A stretch of 33,380 bases of DNA from Chloroflexota bacterium (GTDB lineage: Bacteria > Chloroflexota > Chloroflexia > Thermomicrobiales > JADLAZ01): the NCBI GenBank assembly GCA_020849725.1, contig JADLAZ010000297.1, forward strand, positions 1-33,380, read 5' to 3'. Under the pieces are notes generated by a model. That model did not search any database. It had not been told where the DNA came from and saw only the letters and a program-made list of their open reading frames with translations. Made by a program: the position numbers and the translations under genes. Below are positions 1-8,046 of this stretch, one piece after another (positions within the stretch are counted from its first letter, which is position 1; each line of letters begins with the position of its first letter).

Positions 1-308
1 CGCTTCAGGTCGCGCTGGCGCGTGCGATAGCGCACGATCTGGCGCGCCATGCGATCGACGACCTCGTCGATGGCCGCGGCCAGCTCCGGCGCCCGCGCCT
101 CGGAGCGCAGCACCGCGCCGCGCGTGACGATGGTGAACTCGGCCTGGGTGAACGGTGCGCCGCGATTGGCTTGCTCGTGCAGGTCCAGTTTGGAGTCGAT
201 GACGGCCCAGTCCGGCAGGTACCGGCTCAGGCGGGCGGTCTTCTTGGTGACAAGATCGCGCAGGTTCGGGCCGATGTGTACGTTGTGACCCTTGATGTGC
301 GGCTCCAT
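1..308 (-). CDS. hpf: Ribosome hibernation promoting factor HPF/RaiA family (partial, C-terminus cut by window edge)
   Basis: The reverse strand reads from ATG at 308 to the left edge as about 102 residues of the ribosome-associated inhibitor fold. It opens MEPHIKGHNVHIGPNLRDLV, followed by a KKTARLSRYLPDW segment and a beta strand (EFTIVTRGAVLRSEARA). It ends with the second helix (ELAAAIDEVVDRMARQIVRYRTRQRD), the usual beta-alpha-beta-beta-beta-alpha order. Known role of the family: it binds the small ribosomal subunit in the decoding channel and inactivates or dimerises ribosomes in stationary phase or stress. The reading frame runs off the window, so it is unknown whether this is a long form with the C-terminal dimerisation domain. 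It is followed upstream (to the right) by a tRNA gene on the same strand. Confidence 0.85.
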   Translation of the reverse strand, partial: MEPHIKGHNVHIGPNLRDLVTKKTARLSRYLPDWAVIDSKLDLHEQANRGAPFTQAEFTIVTRGAVLRSEARAPELAAAIDEVVDRMARQIVRYRTRQRDLK

Positions 309-427
309 TGCCCAGTCCTCTCACGACGCGAACAAGCACAGGTGCGTCGCCGGCGCCCGGCCCGACGCTCGCCCAGCACCTGACGTCACCGCCGGCCTCG
401 CCTGGCGACGGCGACCCCATCAACACG

Positions 428-502
428 TACCCCCGGAGGGACTCGAACCCCCGACGACAGGGCTTAGGACGCCCTCGCTCTGTCCAACTGAGCTACGGGG
501 GC
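428..502 (-). tRNA. tRNA-Arg (anticodon CCT)
   Basis: The reverse complement folds as a cloverleaf. The acceptor stem is GCCCCCG paired with CGGGGGT (closing G-U). The D-arm is GCTC..GAGC. The anticodon stem AGGGC/GCCCT encloses the loop GTCCTAA, giving anticodon CCT (Arg, AGG codons). The T-arm is GGGGG-TTCGAGT-CCCTC. The discriminator is A and the CCA end is not encoded. The variable region appears to be six bases, one more than usual. Confidence 0.93.
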
Positions 503-708
503 AGGTATGCCGGACAGGCACTTCCTGGGTCAATCCTACCCTCACCGGGCAGGGGTGACAAGCGCCTCAATCTGACGGCCGGACGAGCAGGCCGTCCTCG
601 CCGCTCAGCGGGAACGCGAGGCGCCAGCTAACCACCGGGAAGGCGAGTTGTCCGCCGACCGGCGCTGCAGCGCCTGATTCCAGGGAACCATGGCGTTGGG
701 TCCGGGTG

Positions 709-939
709 TCAGCTGCCGTTGGGCGATGAGTCGGGCGGACCGGGTGCGGCACGCCATCCGCCGGCGTAGCCGAGCAGCACCAGCGCGGTGATCAGTGCGA
801 CCAGCGTCACGGCGAAAGCGGTCATGAACGGACTGTTGTCGTGGCTGGGCACGATCAACGCCACCAGCGCTGCGAGCACCAGCGCCAGCACCAGCGCCAG
901 GACGCGCATGATCAACAGGAGAGGCCAGTCATCGGTCAT
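709..939 (-). CDS. Small two-helix membrane protein, unknown function
   Basis: Seventy-six codons. Residues about 7-30 (LLLIMRVLALVLALVLAALVALIV) and 38-62 (MTAFAVTLVALITALVLLGYAGG) are strongly hydrophobic and would form two transmembrane helices joined by a short polar loop, with a Pro/Ser-rich tail. No family is recognised. The shape resembles small inner-membrane proteins such as DUF1049/LapA-type, but no LapA motif can be claimed. The start is uncertain: the ATG at 939 lies in a GATGACC direct repeat without a clear ribosome binding site, and an internal Met (MRVLALV) about ten codons in is an alternative. The opposite strand has no better candidate. Confidence 0.5.
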   Translation of the reverse strand: MTDDWPLLLIMRVLALVLALVLAALVALIVPSHDNSPFMTAFAVTLVALITALVLLGYAGGWRAAPGPPDSSPNGS

Positions 940-1134
940 CGGTCATCACAGTCATCACTGAGCCAGTGGGCGAGTGGGCCAAGCGTGACGCGCGGTGCAG
1001 ATAATGACGGACGGCTGGGCGGCAGTGTAGCAGGTGGACGGGATGGGCGGGTGGGCCGCGTGCCGGCGACAACGGGCGGTTCCCTTGTTTCACAGGCCCA
1101 CTCGTTCTCCTCGTTCTACTGGCTTCACTGGCCC

Positions 1135-1163
1135 TTGACAAGGCCAGGGCGCTGATCTAGAAT
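1135..1163 (+). promoter_or_regulatory. Consensus sigma-70 promoter (TTGACA-17-TAGAAT)
   Basis: TTGACA at 1135-1140, a spacer of exactly 17 bases, and TAGAAT at 1158-1163. This matches the bacterial housekeeping consensus in 11 of 12 positions and is the best such match noticed in the window. Predicted transcription start is about 1169-1171, inside the adjoining SOS-type box. It points toward the zinc-ribbon and sigma-like genes. Confidence 0.8.
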
Positions 1164-1164
1164 A

Positions 1165-1178
1165 CGAACAAATGTTCT
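1165..1178 (+). promoter_or_regulatory. LexA/SOS-type operator (CGAACAAATGTTCT)
   Basis: The palindrome GAAC-AAAT-GTTC at 1166-1177 with a flanking C at 1165 fits the Gram-positive LexA (DinR) box CGAACRNRYGTTYG at 13 of 14 positions. It begins two bases after the -10 element and covers the predicted transcription start, so bound LexA should block initiation. What is seen is the palindrome and its placement; regulation by LexA is inferred from the known motif. Confidence 0.72.
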
Positions 1179-1208
1179 TATTCTTATGCCCCGGAAAGGA
1201 GTTCGTCG

Positions 1209-1283
1209 ATGCGGTGGTCCCGACAGCGTGCCTCACCCGATCGGGGCGCGCACCGGCCAGGTCGGGCGGGCCGCCGGTGGTGA
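1209..1283 (+). CDS. Possible 24-residue leader peptide coupled to the zinc-ribbon gene
   Basis: A strong ribosome binding site (GAAAGGAG, 1193-1200) sits eight bases before ATG 1209, yet that frame closes after 24 Arg/Gly-rich codons at TGA 1281-1283. The stop overlaps a GTG at 1280 in the frame of the zinc-ribbon protein (GTGA overlap), the classic arrangement for translational coupling. It may be a regulatory leader rather than a functional peptide. It could be coincidence in GC-rich DNA, but the combination of good ribosome binding site and overlap is suggestive. Confidence 0.35.
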   Translation: MRWSRQRASPDRGAHRPGRAGRRW

Positions 1284-1513
1284 GCGACGCGCCGCCGCCG
1301 CGGCCACGGCGACCGCCCCGGCGCTGGGAGTGCCACTGCCGCCTCCCGCCGACGTTGCTGGGGATGGTCGAGCCGTCGGGCCGACTGAACCTGAAGATCC
1401 GCGACCGCTACTACACTATCGAAGGGCACTGTACGATCCGCGCCATCTGTCCCCGCTGCGGCCGCCTGCATGTGATGCGAGGCATCTGGCCGCCACCCGT
1501 GCGCACGGGTTGA
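1280..1513 (+). CDS. Small zinc-ribbon protein, Com-like
   Basis: About 77 residues from GTG 1280; a 113-residue version could start at ATG 1172. After a Pro/Arg-rich N-terminus comes the conserved-looking part: ECHCRLPPTLL, then GRLNLKIRDRYYTIEGHCTI, then AICPRCGRLHVM. The paired cysteines (CxC and CxxC) and the ICPRCG knuckle resemble Com, the zinc-finger translational activator of phage Mu, and related phage ribbons. Function is inferred from that resemblance only. It is the first recognisable gene after the SOS-type promoter and precedes the sigma-like gene by about 120 bases. The 1172 start would give a nearly leaderless mRNA, since transcription is predicted to begin at about 1170; the 1280 start would be coupled to the leader reading frame. 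Confidence 0.55.
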   Translation: MSDAPPPRPRRPPRRWECHCRLPPTLLGMVEPSGRLNLKIRDRYYTIEGHCTIRAICPRCGRLHVMRGIWPPPVRTG

Positions 1514-1632
1514 CGATCGGCGTCGATCGCGGAGCGCCCGCGGGCTGCTCCTGAACGCTTGAGCGCAGAAGCGCCGCCACGCCGCCATCGCCGGCGCGTC
1601 CCACGCTGGATGCGCCGGCTGAGGAGACGACG

Positions 1633-2187
1633 ATGCGCGCGCATCCGACCCGTCGCTCGGCCCTGCCGTTGCCGGCCGATACCGCTGGCCTGACCCATCT
1701 GGCGATCGCTGCTCGCGACGGCGCTGCCGCTGCTCGCAACGCGCTGTTCGCCGAGCTAGCCGCGCCAATTGCCGCCTGCGTCCAGGCACATCCGGCGCTC
1801 TGCCGTCGGTTGGAGCCGGACGAGGTTGCCAGCGAGACATTCCTGGCGCTGGCCGATCTGTTGGACCTGTGGCCAGATGTGCCATTCCGGGCGTTCTTTC
1901 AAGATGTCTACGGTCTCTGCCTGCGCCGCCGGCTGGCGCTCGTGCAGCCAGGCCATCCCCGCTGGCAGCCGCTCGATCCCGATCAGTGGGGCCAACCGGC
2001 GCCACCTGACCCCAGCCCGGCGCCAGCCGTCACCCGACTGACGCGCGAGTTGCCGCCGGCGGCGCTGGCGCTGCTGGAGGGGCGGGCCGACGGTATCCCG
2101 CTGACCGAGCTGGCGCCGCGCCTCGGCGTCAGTCTGCGCCAGGCGCAGCGCTACTGGCGGGCGCTGGTGGACCGCCTCGACGGTTGA
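1633..2187 (+). CDS. Sigma-70-like / ECF-like RNA polymerase sigma factor, probable phage-type regulator
   Basis: 184 residues with a good ribosome binding site (GAGGAG, 1621-1626) before ATG 1633. Residues about 35-105 are a helical block resembling sigma region 2 (NALFAELAAPIAAC, then EPDEVASETFLALADLLDL, then VYGLCLRRRL). Residues about 138-184 (LPPAALALLEGRADGIPLTE, then LAPRLGVSLRQAQRYWRALV) are a helix-turn-helix like region 4. The two are joined by a Pro-rich linker. Known role of such proteins: direct RNA polymerase to dedicated promoters. The region 2 match is weak, so it could be only a two-domain DNA-binding regulator. It is presumably co-transcribed from the SOS-type promoter with the zinc-ribbon gene. 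Its target may be the virion cassette at 16.3-27.5 kb; that is inference. Confidence 0.62.
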   Translation: MRAHPTRRSALPLPADTAGLTHLAIAARDGAAAARNALFAELAAPIAACVQAHPALCRRLEPDEVASETFLALADLLDLWPDVPFRAFFQDVYGLCLRRRLALVQPGHPRWQPLDPDQWGQPAPPDPSPAPAVTRLTRELPPAALALLEGRADGIPLTELAPRLGVSLRQAQRYWRALVDRLDG

Positions 2188-2331
2188 GACGTGGCTCAGA
2201 CCGGTGGCCGGCGCATCGCCCGCACCGGACGATCGGTGGCTTGAGCGCAAGGAGTGGCTCGTGTAGCATGGCGCTGGTCGGGGTCACCCCGGACAAGCCA
2301 ACGCCGTGCGAACCAATGGAGAGGAGCGGGC

Positions 2332-3549
2332 ATGTCTGAGTTCAACTACGGCGCTGTGCTGTCGGCGGCCAGCGCCCCGACGCCGAACGTGGCCCCGGTC
2401 AAGGCGCCGCCAGCCAATGGGCGCTTCCAGTTCGCTGGCGGCAAGCCCGACCCGGTGTCGTTCCCCTACGACGGCCTGGCCGCCGCGACCGCGCAGGTCA
2501 TGGCCGAGGACGGCGCCGAGGCACTGACCTACGGCGATGCCCAGGGCTTCCGACCGCTGCGCGAGCTGATCGCCAGGAAGTACGCCCACTACGAGAACCT
2601 GACGGTCTCGCCCGATCAGATCGTCGTCAGCAACGGCTCGTCGGACGCGCTGCGGCTGGTCTGCTCGGCGCTGCTCGACCCCGGCGACACTGTCCTGATC
2701 GAGGCGCCGACCTTTTTGGGCACGCTGCGCACGCTGCAGGGCCATCGGGTCGATCTGGTCGGCCTGCCGATGGACGACGACGGCATCATCGTCGATGAGA
2801 TGGCCGCCATCATTCAGCGCGAGCGTGACCGGGGCAAGCAAGTCAAGCTGCTCTATACCATCCCAACCTTCCAGAACCCCGGCGGTAGCACTATGCCGCT
2901 GGCGCGCCGCCGGGCGCTGCTGGAGGTGGCTGCCCGCGCGGGGCTGGTGGTCATGGAGGACGATGCTTACGGCGACCTGCGCTCCGAGGGCGAGTTCGTG
3001 CCATCGCTGTTCGCCCTCGATGAGCAGGGCATCGTCGCTCGCACCGGCACGATGTCGAAGATCCTCGGCGCGGGACTGCGCATCGGCTGGGTGGTGGCGC
3101 AGCCGCCGCTGGTCAGGGCGATGCTGGCGGTCAAGTTCGACGGCGGCACCAGCCCCTTCACCAGCCGCGTCGTCCACGCCTACATGGCCGAGCAGCTCGA
3201 GGACCACGCCGAGGAGCTGATCCAGGTCTACACGACCAAGCGCGACGCGATGCTGGAGGCGCTGGACGAGCACGTCGGCACCGAGCGCGGCGCGCGCTGG
3301 CTGCGGCCGCAGGGCGGCTTCTTCATCTGGGTGCGGCTGCCGGACAACTGCGACCCGGCGCGGCTGGTTGACACCTGCACCGCCCGTGGAGTCGCGTATG
3401 TGCCGGGGCCGGCGTTCTACAGCAACTGGCAGGCCGACTGGCCGGAGGCTGAGCGCTACATCCGGCTGGCCTACTCCTACGAGCAGCCCGAGACGATTCG
3501 GGAGGGCATCGCCCAGCTCGGCCGCGCCATCCTCGAGGCCAGTCACTGA
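2332..3549 (+). CDS. PLP-dependent aminotransferase, class I/II (2-aminoadipate/aromatic type, MocR-domain-less)
   Basis: 405 residues from ATG 2332, preceded by GGAGAGGAG. It is a fold-type I aminotransferase. The N-terminal substrate lid (FAGGKPDPVSFPYDGL) is followed by LTYGDAQGFRPLRELIA and the PLP phosphate loop (VSNGSSDALRLVCSALLDPG). Then come YTIPTFQNPGG, the Asp that pairs with the pyridine nitrogen in EDDAYGDLR, the Schiff-base Lys in GTMSKILGAGLRIGW, and the C-terminal Arg in YIRLAYSY. The pattern matches LysN/2-aminoadipate transaminases and related aromatic or branched-chain aminotransferases; the substrate cannot be fixed from sequence alone. Complete, about the usual length, and cytoplasmic. 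It stands alone, convergent with the asparaginase gene. Confidence 0.88.
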   Translation: MSEFNYGAVLSAASAPTPNVAPVKAPPANGRFQFAGGKPDPVSFPYDGLAAATAQVMAEDGAEALTYGDAQGFRPLRELIARKYAHYENLTVSPDQIVVSNGSSDALRLVCSALLDPGDTVLIEAPTFLGTLRTLQGHRVDLVGLPMDDDGIIVDEMAAIIQRERDRGKQVKLLYTIPTFQNPGGSTMPLARRRALLEVAARAGLVVMEDDAYGDLRSEGEFVPSLFALDEQGIVARTGTMSKILGAGLRIGWVVAQPPLVRAMLAVKFDGGTSPFTSRVVHAYMAEQLEDHAEELIQVYTTKRDAMLEALDEHVGTERGARWLRPQGGFFIWVRLPDNCDPARLVDTCTARGVAYVPGPAFYSNWQADWPEAERYIRLAYSYEQPETIREGIAQLGRAILEASH

Positions 3550-3636
3550 CGGCGACCAGGGAACACGCGCCGCCATGTCAGTCATCGGACAGGGAGATTG
3601 GTAGTAGGGTTGGTCGTGGTTTGTGCTCACCGGCCA

Positions 3637-3653
3637 TGTCCCTGGCTGGGACA
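3637..3653. terminator. Weak hairpin between convergent genes
   Basis: TGTCCC-TGGCT-GGGACA forms a 6-bp stem in the 287-base gap between the convergent aminotransferase and asparaginase genes. There is no T-run, so intrinsic termination is only a possibility. Nothing else was recognised in 3550-3836. Confidence 0.25.
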
Positions 3654-3836
3654 GCATAGTCGCTCGGGCGTGATATTGCATAGCGTAGCAACCGATGCAT
3701 AAGTCGTCGAGGACGGCCCGTGGTCAGCGACCGGGGACCGAAGCCTGCTGGACTCTTGCATCATCATCGTGCTGTGGGTCGACCGTGCGACCGTGACCAC
3801 GGGTCCACGCTGCGGCTCGCTGACAGCCGGTGAGCG

Positions 3837-4832
3837 TCAACCAGCGTCGGTCGTCTCGAACAGCGCCCGCAGCCGCGCTGGATCGGTCGTGTGCGCCAGC
3901 GCGACCATCAGCCGGATGCGCGCCTTCGGCCCATTCAGCCCCTGGCCGAGGATGACGCCCCGCTCGCGCAGCGACCGGCCGCCGCCGGGCGTGCCGTAGG
4001 TCGGGCTGAGCAGCCCGAACGGCGAGCGCGACACCAGCACCACCGGCACGCCCTGGTCCAGCGCCACGGCGATGCCCGGCACGACCGTGTCCGGCACGTT
4101 GCCGGCGCCGGAGCCTTCGATCACCAGCCCGCGCGCGCCGCTGTCGAGCGCGGCCCGGATCAGTGCGTCGTCCATGCCGGTGACGACCTTGACCAGGGCC
4201 ACCCGCTCCTCGATACGGTCGACCGGCAGCGGCGCCGGCCGCGACGACGGCCAGAAGAAGCGCACGCCGTCCCAGGCCAGCCGGCCGAGCGGCCCACGCC
4301 CCGGTGAGGCGAAGGTATCGACGTGGGTCGCGTTCAGCTTGGTCATCCAGCGCGCGGCGTGGATCTCGTCGTTGACGACCAGCAGCACGCCCCTCCCGGC
4401 GGCGGCCGGGTCGGCGGCAACGGTCAGCGCGCCGAGCAGGTTGCGCGGCCCGTCCGGCGACACCTCCGACAGGTTGCGCATGGCCACCGCGAACGCGACC
4501 GGCTTGGACGAGGCTAGCAGCAGATCGACCAGCGAGGCGGTTTCCTCGACGGTGTCGGTGCCGTGCGTTACGACCGCGCCGGCCACCTCGGGGCGCGCCA
4601 GCACGCGCGCCAGCCGTCGGGCGACCTCGACCATCAGCGCCGGGGTCATGTTCCAGGAGGGCACGGCGCAGACCTCCTCGACCTCGACGCGCGCCACCCG
4701 CTCGGCCTCGGGCAGCGCCGCCAGCAGGTCGGGACCGGACACGAGCGGGCGCACCGCGCCGGTGGCCGGGTCGAGCCGGCTGGCGATCGTGCCGCCGGTC
4801 GTCAGCACAACGACGGTCGGTCGGGCGGACAT
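3837..4832 (-). CDS. L-asparaginase / amidase family
   Basis: 331 residues from ATG 4832 with AAAGGGAG upstream. The first catalytic triad motif is VVVLTTGGTIAS near residue 8-19 (Thr nucleophile). The second is VVTHGTDTVEETA near residue 90 (Thr-Asp). VAFAVAMRNLSEVSPDGPRN is the usual post-motif segment, and the C-terminal domain contains GLVIEGSGAGNVPDTV. The enzyme hydrolyses L-asparagine (often also glutamine) to aspartate and ammonia. No signal peptide is seen, suggesting the cytoplasmic form. Length is typical. It is transcribed alone on the minus strand. Confidence 0.9.
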   Translation of the reverse strand: MSARPTVVVLTTGGTIASRLDPATGAVRPLVSGPDLLAALPEAERVARVEVEEVCAVPSWNMTPALMVEVARRLARVLARPEVAGAVVTHGTDTVEETASLVDLLLASSKPVAFAVAMRNLSEVSPDGPRNLLGALTVAADPAAAGRGVLLVVNDEIHAARWMTKLNATHVDTFASPGRGPLGRLAWDGVRFFWPSSRPAPLPVDRIEERVALVKVVTGMDDALIRAALDSGARGLVIEGSGAGNVPDTVVPGIAVALDQGVPVVLVSRSPFGLLSPTYGTPGGGRSLRERGVILGQGLNGPKARIRLMVALAHTTDPARLRALFETTDAG

Positions 4833-4950
4833 AGCGGCTCCCTTTCTGGCGCGGGCAGCGCGGGTGTGGTGTACTGGCTCACGGGCGCGCTCAGCGTCGC
4901 CGGCATTCTAGCGCCGTCGGGCGCCCGTGGTGTCGCCACTGAGACGGGGT

Positions 4951-4981
4951 GATCCGCAGATGACGCAGATGGACGCAGATA
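4951..4981. repeat. Short imperfect tandem repeat (GACGCAGAT units)
   Basis: Three imperfect copies of a nine- to ten-base CGCAGATGA/GACGCAGAT unit lie between the divergently arranged asparaginase and membrane-protein genes. Elements of this kind are found in intergenic DNA of many unrelated bacteria. No promoter was identified in the surrounding gap (4833-5081). Confidence 0.6.
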
Positions 4982-5081
4982 GGGACCAGAACCAGGGGCG
5001 TTGGCGTTCAACTGCGTCACCTGTGGATCCATTGCCCCATCGCCCGACCAGCGCACCTTGGTGGCTGATGCGGCAGGCACG

Positions 5082-5855
5082 ATGCTCGAGCGGCTGAGCG
5101 CGCCGCAGCGCTGGATCGTCGGCGGGGCGGTGCTGGCCGGCATCATCCTGCTGGCGGCGGTCGCGCTCAGTCGCGACATCGCCCGACAGGTCGATGCCCC
5201 GGCCACCGCAGTACCGGTCGCCGCGCCTGTCGCAACGCCGCCCCCGCGTGCCACACCGATTGCCCGGCCGCCGTCCGACGACCCTGGTGCGGCCGGTCGC
5301 GCCGACTGGCGGGCGTGGCTGGCGCTGACGCTGTCCGGGCTGGCCGTAGTCATCGCCAGTGGCAGCGCCGTGGCCAGCCGGCGCCGCCTGGCCGAGCTGC
5401 ATCGACGACAGACGTATCCAGTGCTGCACTGCAGGCTGGGCTGGGACGCTGGTGGCGATCATCTGGTCGTGTCAGTTTGGAATGCTGGTCCCGGCAGCGT
5501 CATGGTCGTGCGCTGCGGCCTGACGCTGCCCACCGATCCTGGCCGCGGCGCCAGTCCGCTGACGGCCTACGCCACGCATCCTGGCCTGGAAGCCGGCCAG
5601 GATGTGGCAATCCCGTTCCCAGCCGTGTCACGCGCCGGCCTGGCCGCCGACGCCGGGCACGCGATCGCCATCGTCGTCGCCTGGCGGCCAGCCACGGCCG
5701 GTAGCGAGGAGATTGTCCACCGCTTTCGTCACCAACCCGGCGCGATCCGCACCAGCGCGGCGCCGGCCTGGACCGACGGGCGGCTGGCCCCGCACGCGAT
5801 CGGTTTTGCCCGCGATGCGGCCAGACTGCCCGGTGAGCCGCGGCCGACGCGGTAA
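5082..5855 (+). CDS. Hypothetical protein with two membrane segments
   Basis: About 257 residues if started at ATG 5082 (MLERLSAPQRWIVGG); an upstream TTG at 5001 would add 27 residues. Residues about 11-31 (WIVGGAVLAGIILLAAVALS) form one membrane segment. A Pro/Ala-rich linker follows, then a second hydrophobic segment (WLALTLSGLAVVIASGSAVA). The remainder is a soluble beta-rich domain (YPVLHCRLGWDAGGDHLVVS, then VWNAGPGSVMVVRCGL). That last pattern resembles the domain found after membrane segments in many 'DUF'-type proteins, with a conserved N-G-pair strand. No function can be assigned. Reading-frame quality and codon pattern support a real gene, but neither candidate start has a strong ribosome binding site. 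Confidence 0.6.
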   Translation: MLERLSAPQRWIVGGAVLAGIILLAAVALSRDIARQVDAPATAVPVAAPVATPPPRATPIARPPSDDPGAAGRADWRAWLALTLSGLAVVIASGSAVASRRRLAELHRRQTYPVLHCRLGWDAGGDHLVVSVWNAGPGSVMVVRCGLTLPTDPGRGASPLTAYATHPGLEAGQDVAIPFPAVSRAGLAADAGHAIAIVVAWRPATAGSEEIVHRFRHQPGAIRTSAAPAWTDGRLAPHAIGFARDAARLPGEPRPTR

Positions 5856-6069
5856 CCTCATGCGTCGTTGCTCTTCTCGAGATCAGGACAAAGCTCGCCA
5901 CTGCGATGTCCCATCCTGGTGCGTGATCGATGCTTACCCAGACGCTTGCTGACACGTAGGCCGGCGCACCTCGTCGGCAGTCTGGGCGATCGTCACGCCG
6001 GCGTGACGGAACAGGTCGTCTGATCGCTCAACCCGATGCGCGTCATTGCGCACTCATGCGCAGTTCTGG

Positions 6070-6480
6070 CTATGATCCTGCCCCCGCTGCCACTCCGCCG
6101 ATGATCGCGTCGGCTTCGATCTCGACTAGCAGGTCGGGCGTGATCAGCCGGCTGACCTCGACCAGCGTTGCCGCCGGCCGGATGCCGGCGAAGACGGCGC
6201 CGTGCGCCCGCCCGACCGCCTCCCAGTCGTCGATGCTGGTGACGTAGATGCGCGTGCGCACGACATCGGTCAGGCTCGCGCCGGCCGCTTCGAGCGCGAC
6301 GGCGATCTTGCGCAGGATCTCGATCGTCTGCGCGCCCGCGTCGCCCGCGCCGATGACCTGGCCGGTGGCGTCGACGGCGGTCGTACCGGCGACATGGACG
6401 TGCGGGCCGACGCGCACCGCCCGCGAGTAGCCGACAATCGCCTCCCACGGCGCGCCGCTGCTGATCGCTCGTCGCTCCAT
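6070..6480 (-). CDS. RidA/YjgF/YER057c family protein (enamine/imine deaminase-like)
   Basis: 136 residues from ATG 6480 with GAGGAGG upstream. Hallmarks: [20 protein letters not shown] at the N-terminus, [40 protein letters not shown], then [20 protein letters not shown] (the conserved Arg that holds the substrate carboxylate), and [25 protein letters not shown]. Family members form trimers that hydrolyse reactive enamines and imines made by PLP enzymes; some are specialised in catabolic operons. It follows the solute-binding protein gene by 21 bases on the same strand, so the two are probably one transcript. The final residues contain a Gly/Ala tail. Confidence 0.88.
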   Translation of the reverse strand: MERRAISSGAPWEAIVGYSRAVRVGPHVHVAGTTAVDATGQVIGAGDAGAQTIEILRKIAVALEAAGASLTDVVRTRIYVTSIDDWEAVGRAHGAVFAGIRPAATLVEVSRLITPDLLVEIEADAIIGGVAAGAGS

Positions 6481-6501
6481 CGTCGCCTCCTCGCGCCGGC
6501 A

Positions 6502-8022
6502 TCAGCGCGGCGTCTTGACCCCCAGCCGGTCGAGCGCATCGTAGAGCGCCTGCTCCCACAGGCGCGCGGCCTCCTCTGGCAGGACACGCGTCGTCAGCAG
6601 GCCGGGGATGAAGCCGGTCACCGTCGTCGCCAGCACCGTCTCCGGCGCGGTCGACATCCAGGCCGGTGCGGATCGGTCCAGGAACAGCAGGCCATCCATG
6701 AAGCCGCGGTACACTGGCTCGGTCGCCCACGGTCCGTCCTTGAGCAGCGCATCGGTCGCCGGCAGTGCGCCGCTAACGAGCGTGTAGAGCCGGCTGCCGG
6801 CATCGCTGCTCAGGAAGGTCAGCAACTCTAGCGCCGGCAGCAGCCGGCCGGCCACGCGCGCGCCGACGAATAGGCCGGCGACGGCTGTCTCCAGCGTCGT
6901 GTGCAGGTTGTTCGGACCGCGCGGCAGCGATAGTGTGCCGACCGCCGCGCCCTTCGCCGCCAGCGCGTCGCGCATGACGGCCAGGTCCCAGGTCGTGGCC
7001 GGCAGCATCGCCGCCTTGCCGCCGGCGAACAGCGTGTCGCGCTGGCGGTCGCCATCGGTCGGCGCGCTCGCCTGCAGATAGCCCTTGCGGTAGAGAGCGA
7101 CGAAGGCGCGCAGCCCGGCGATCGTCTCCGGTGACGACAGCGTCAGCTTGGCTGGCTTGAGGTGATCGACGTAGCGCCCGCGCACCAGCCCGCCGCCGAA
7201 GGCGCGCACGAACAGGTGCAGCAGCCGGGCGGTCGCCAGCGAGTTGACGCCGGCCATCACCAGCGCCGGGCGGTCGGGCCGGCTGATCTGGGCGCACAGC
7301 TTCTCCAGGTCGTCCCAGTTCCAGGCCCCTAGTTCCTCCAGCTTGATGCCCTCGGCCGCGAAGATGGCCTGATTGACCAGCATCGCCTGCGTTGATGAGG
7401 CGTAGGGCAGCCCGTAGAGCCGGCGCACCCGGTCCGGGCCGGCGGCGATCAGGGCATCCCAGCGATAGTAGCCGACGCGCGCGTCGACGCGGCGCTGCTC
7501 CTCGGCCGAGATCAACTCCTCCAGCGGGATCAGGCGGCCGGCCGCCGCCAGGTCAGGCGCGCTGGCCAGTCGGCCCAGCGTCGGCAGATCGGGATGCGCG
7601 GGCGGCGCGGCCGGCGCAGCGCGGGCGTTGTCCCAGGGCACCGTGTCATGCTCGATGGCGACGGATGGATGGACGCTGGTGAAGGCGGTCCGGATGGCCG
7701 CCCAGGCCAGGTGATCGGCCGGCCGGTTGTCATGCTCCAGCACCGTCAGCACGGCCGGCGACAGCGCGCGGCCGCCGGCTTTGAGCGCCGCTGTCGCCCG
7801 CTCCAGTGCCGTTCGAGCCGCCGGGCTGAGCGCCGCTGGCGGCGCCGGTGTGGCGATGACCGGCGCCCGCGTTGGCGTGATGGGCGGCGGCGGCGGCGTC
7901 GCCGTTGGCGGGGACGGCGTCGGGCCGAGCGGCACGCCACAGGCTGCGAGCAGCGTCAGGCCGCCAAGCCCGAGCACGGCCCGGCGCGTGCGGCGCGGCG
8001 AGAACAGGAACGGCTTGGTCAC
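6502..8022 (-). CDS. Extracellular solute-binding lipoprotein, ABC importer family 1
   Basis: About 506 residues. GTG at 8022 is chosen because GACGAGG lies five bases before it; an in-frame GTG at 8046 would add eight residues. The N-terminus VTKPFLFSPRRTRRAVLGLG, then GLTLLAACG, combines a twin-arginine-like motif with a lipobox, so it should be an exported lipoprotein. A Pro/Thr-rich linker follows. The body has features of family 1 sugar-type binding proteins (GLPYASSTQAMLVNQAIFAA, WDDLEKLCAQI, LFAGGKAAMLPATTWDLAVM, and a late LTFLSSDAGSRLY). Substrate is not predictable. No permease or ATPase genes adjoin it, which is unusual; the only neighbour is the RidA gene. Confidence 0.82.
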   Translation of the reverse strand: MTKPFLFSPRRTRRAVLGLGGLTLLAACGVPLGPTPSPPTATPPPPPITPTRAPVIATPAPPAALSPAARTALERATAALKAGGRALSPAVLTVLEHDNRPADHLAWAAIRTAFTSVHPSVAIEHDTVPWDNARAAPAAPPAHPDLPTLGRLASAPDLAAAGRLIPLEELISAEEQRRVDARVGYYRWDALIAAGPDRVRRLYGLPYASSTQAMLVNQAIFAAEGIKLEELGAWNWDDLEKLCAQISRPDRPALVMAGVNSLATARLLHLFVRAFGGGLVRGRYVDHLKPAKLTLSSPETIAGLRAFVALYRKGYLQASAPTDGDRQRDTLFAGGKAAMLPATTWDLAVMRDALAAKGAAVGTLSLPRGPNNLHTTLETAVAGLFVGARVAGRLLPALELLTFLSSDAGSRLYTLVSGALPATDALLKDGPWATEPVYRGFMDGLLFLDRSAPAWMSTAPETVLATTVTGFIPGLLTTRVLPEEAARLWEQALYDALDRLGVKTPR

Positions 8023-8046
8023 AGCGACCTCGTCACAAGCGGGCAC

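Noticed and set aside
428..502. tRNA-Arg as an attachment site for the virion cassette
   Set aside because: The cassette starts 16 kb away, no integrase is present and no duplicated tRNA end was noticed near its borders.
1184..2005. Minus-strand frame opposite the zinc-ribbon and sigma-like genes
   Set aside because: Arg/Pro/Ala-biased with no motif; the plus-strand frames carry zinc-ribbon and helix-turn-helix patterns and start signals.
2284..3681. Minus-strand frame of about 465 codons opposite the aminotransferase
   Set aside because: The aminotransferase shows all family motifs; the antisense frame has none.
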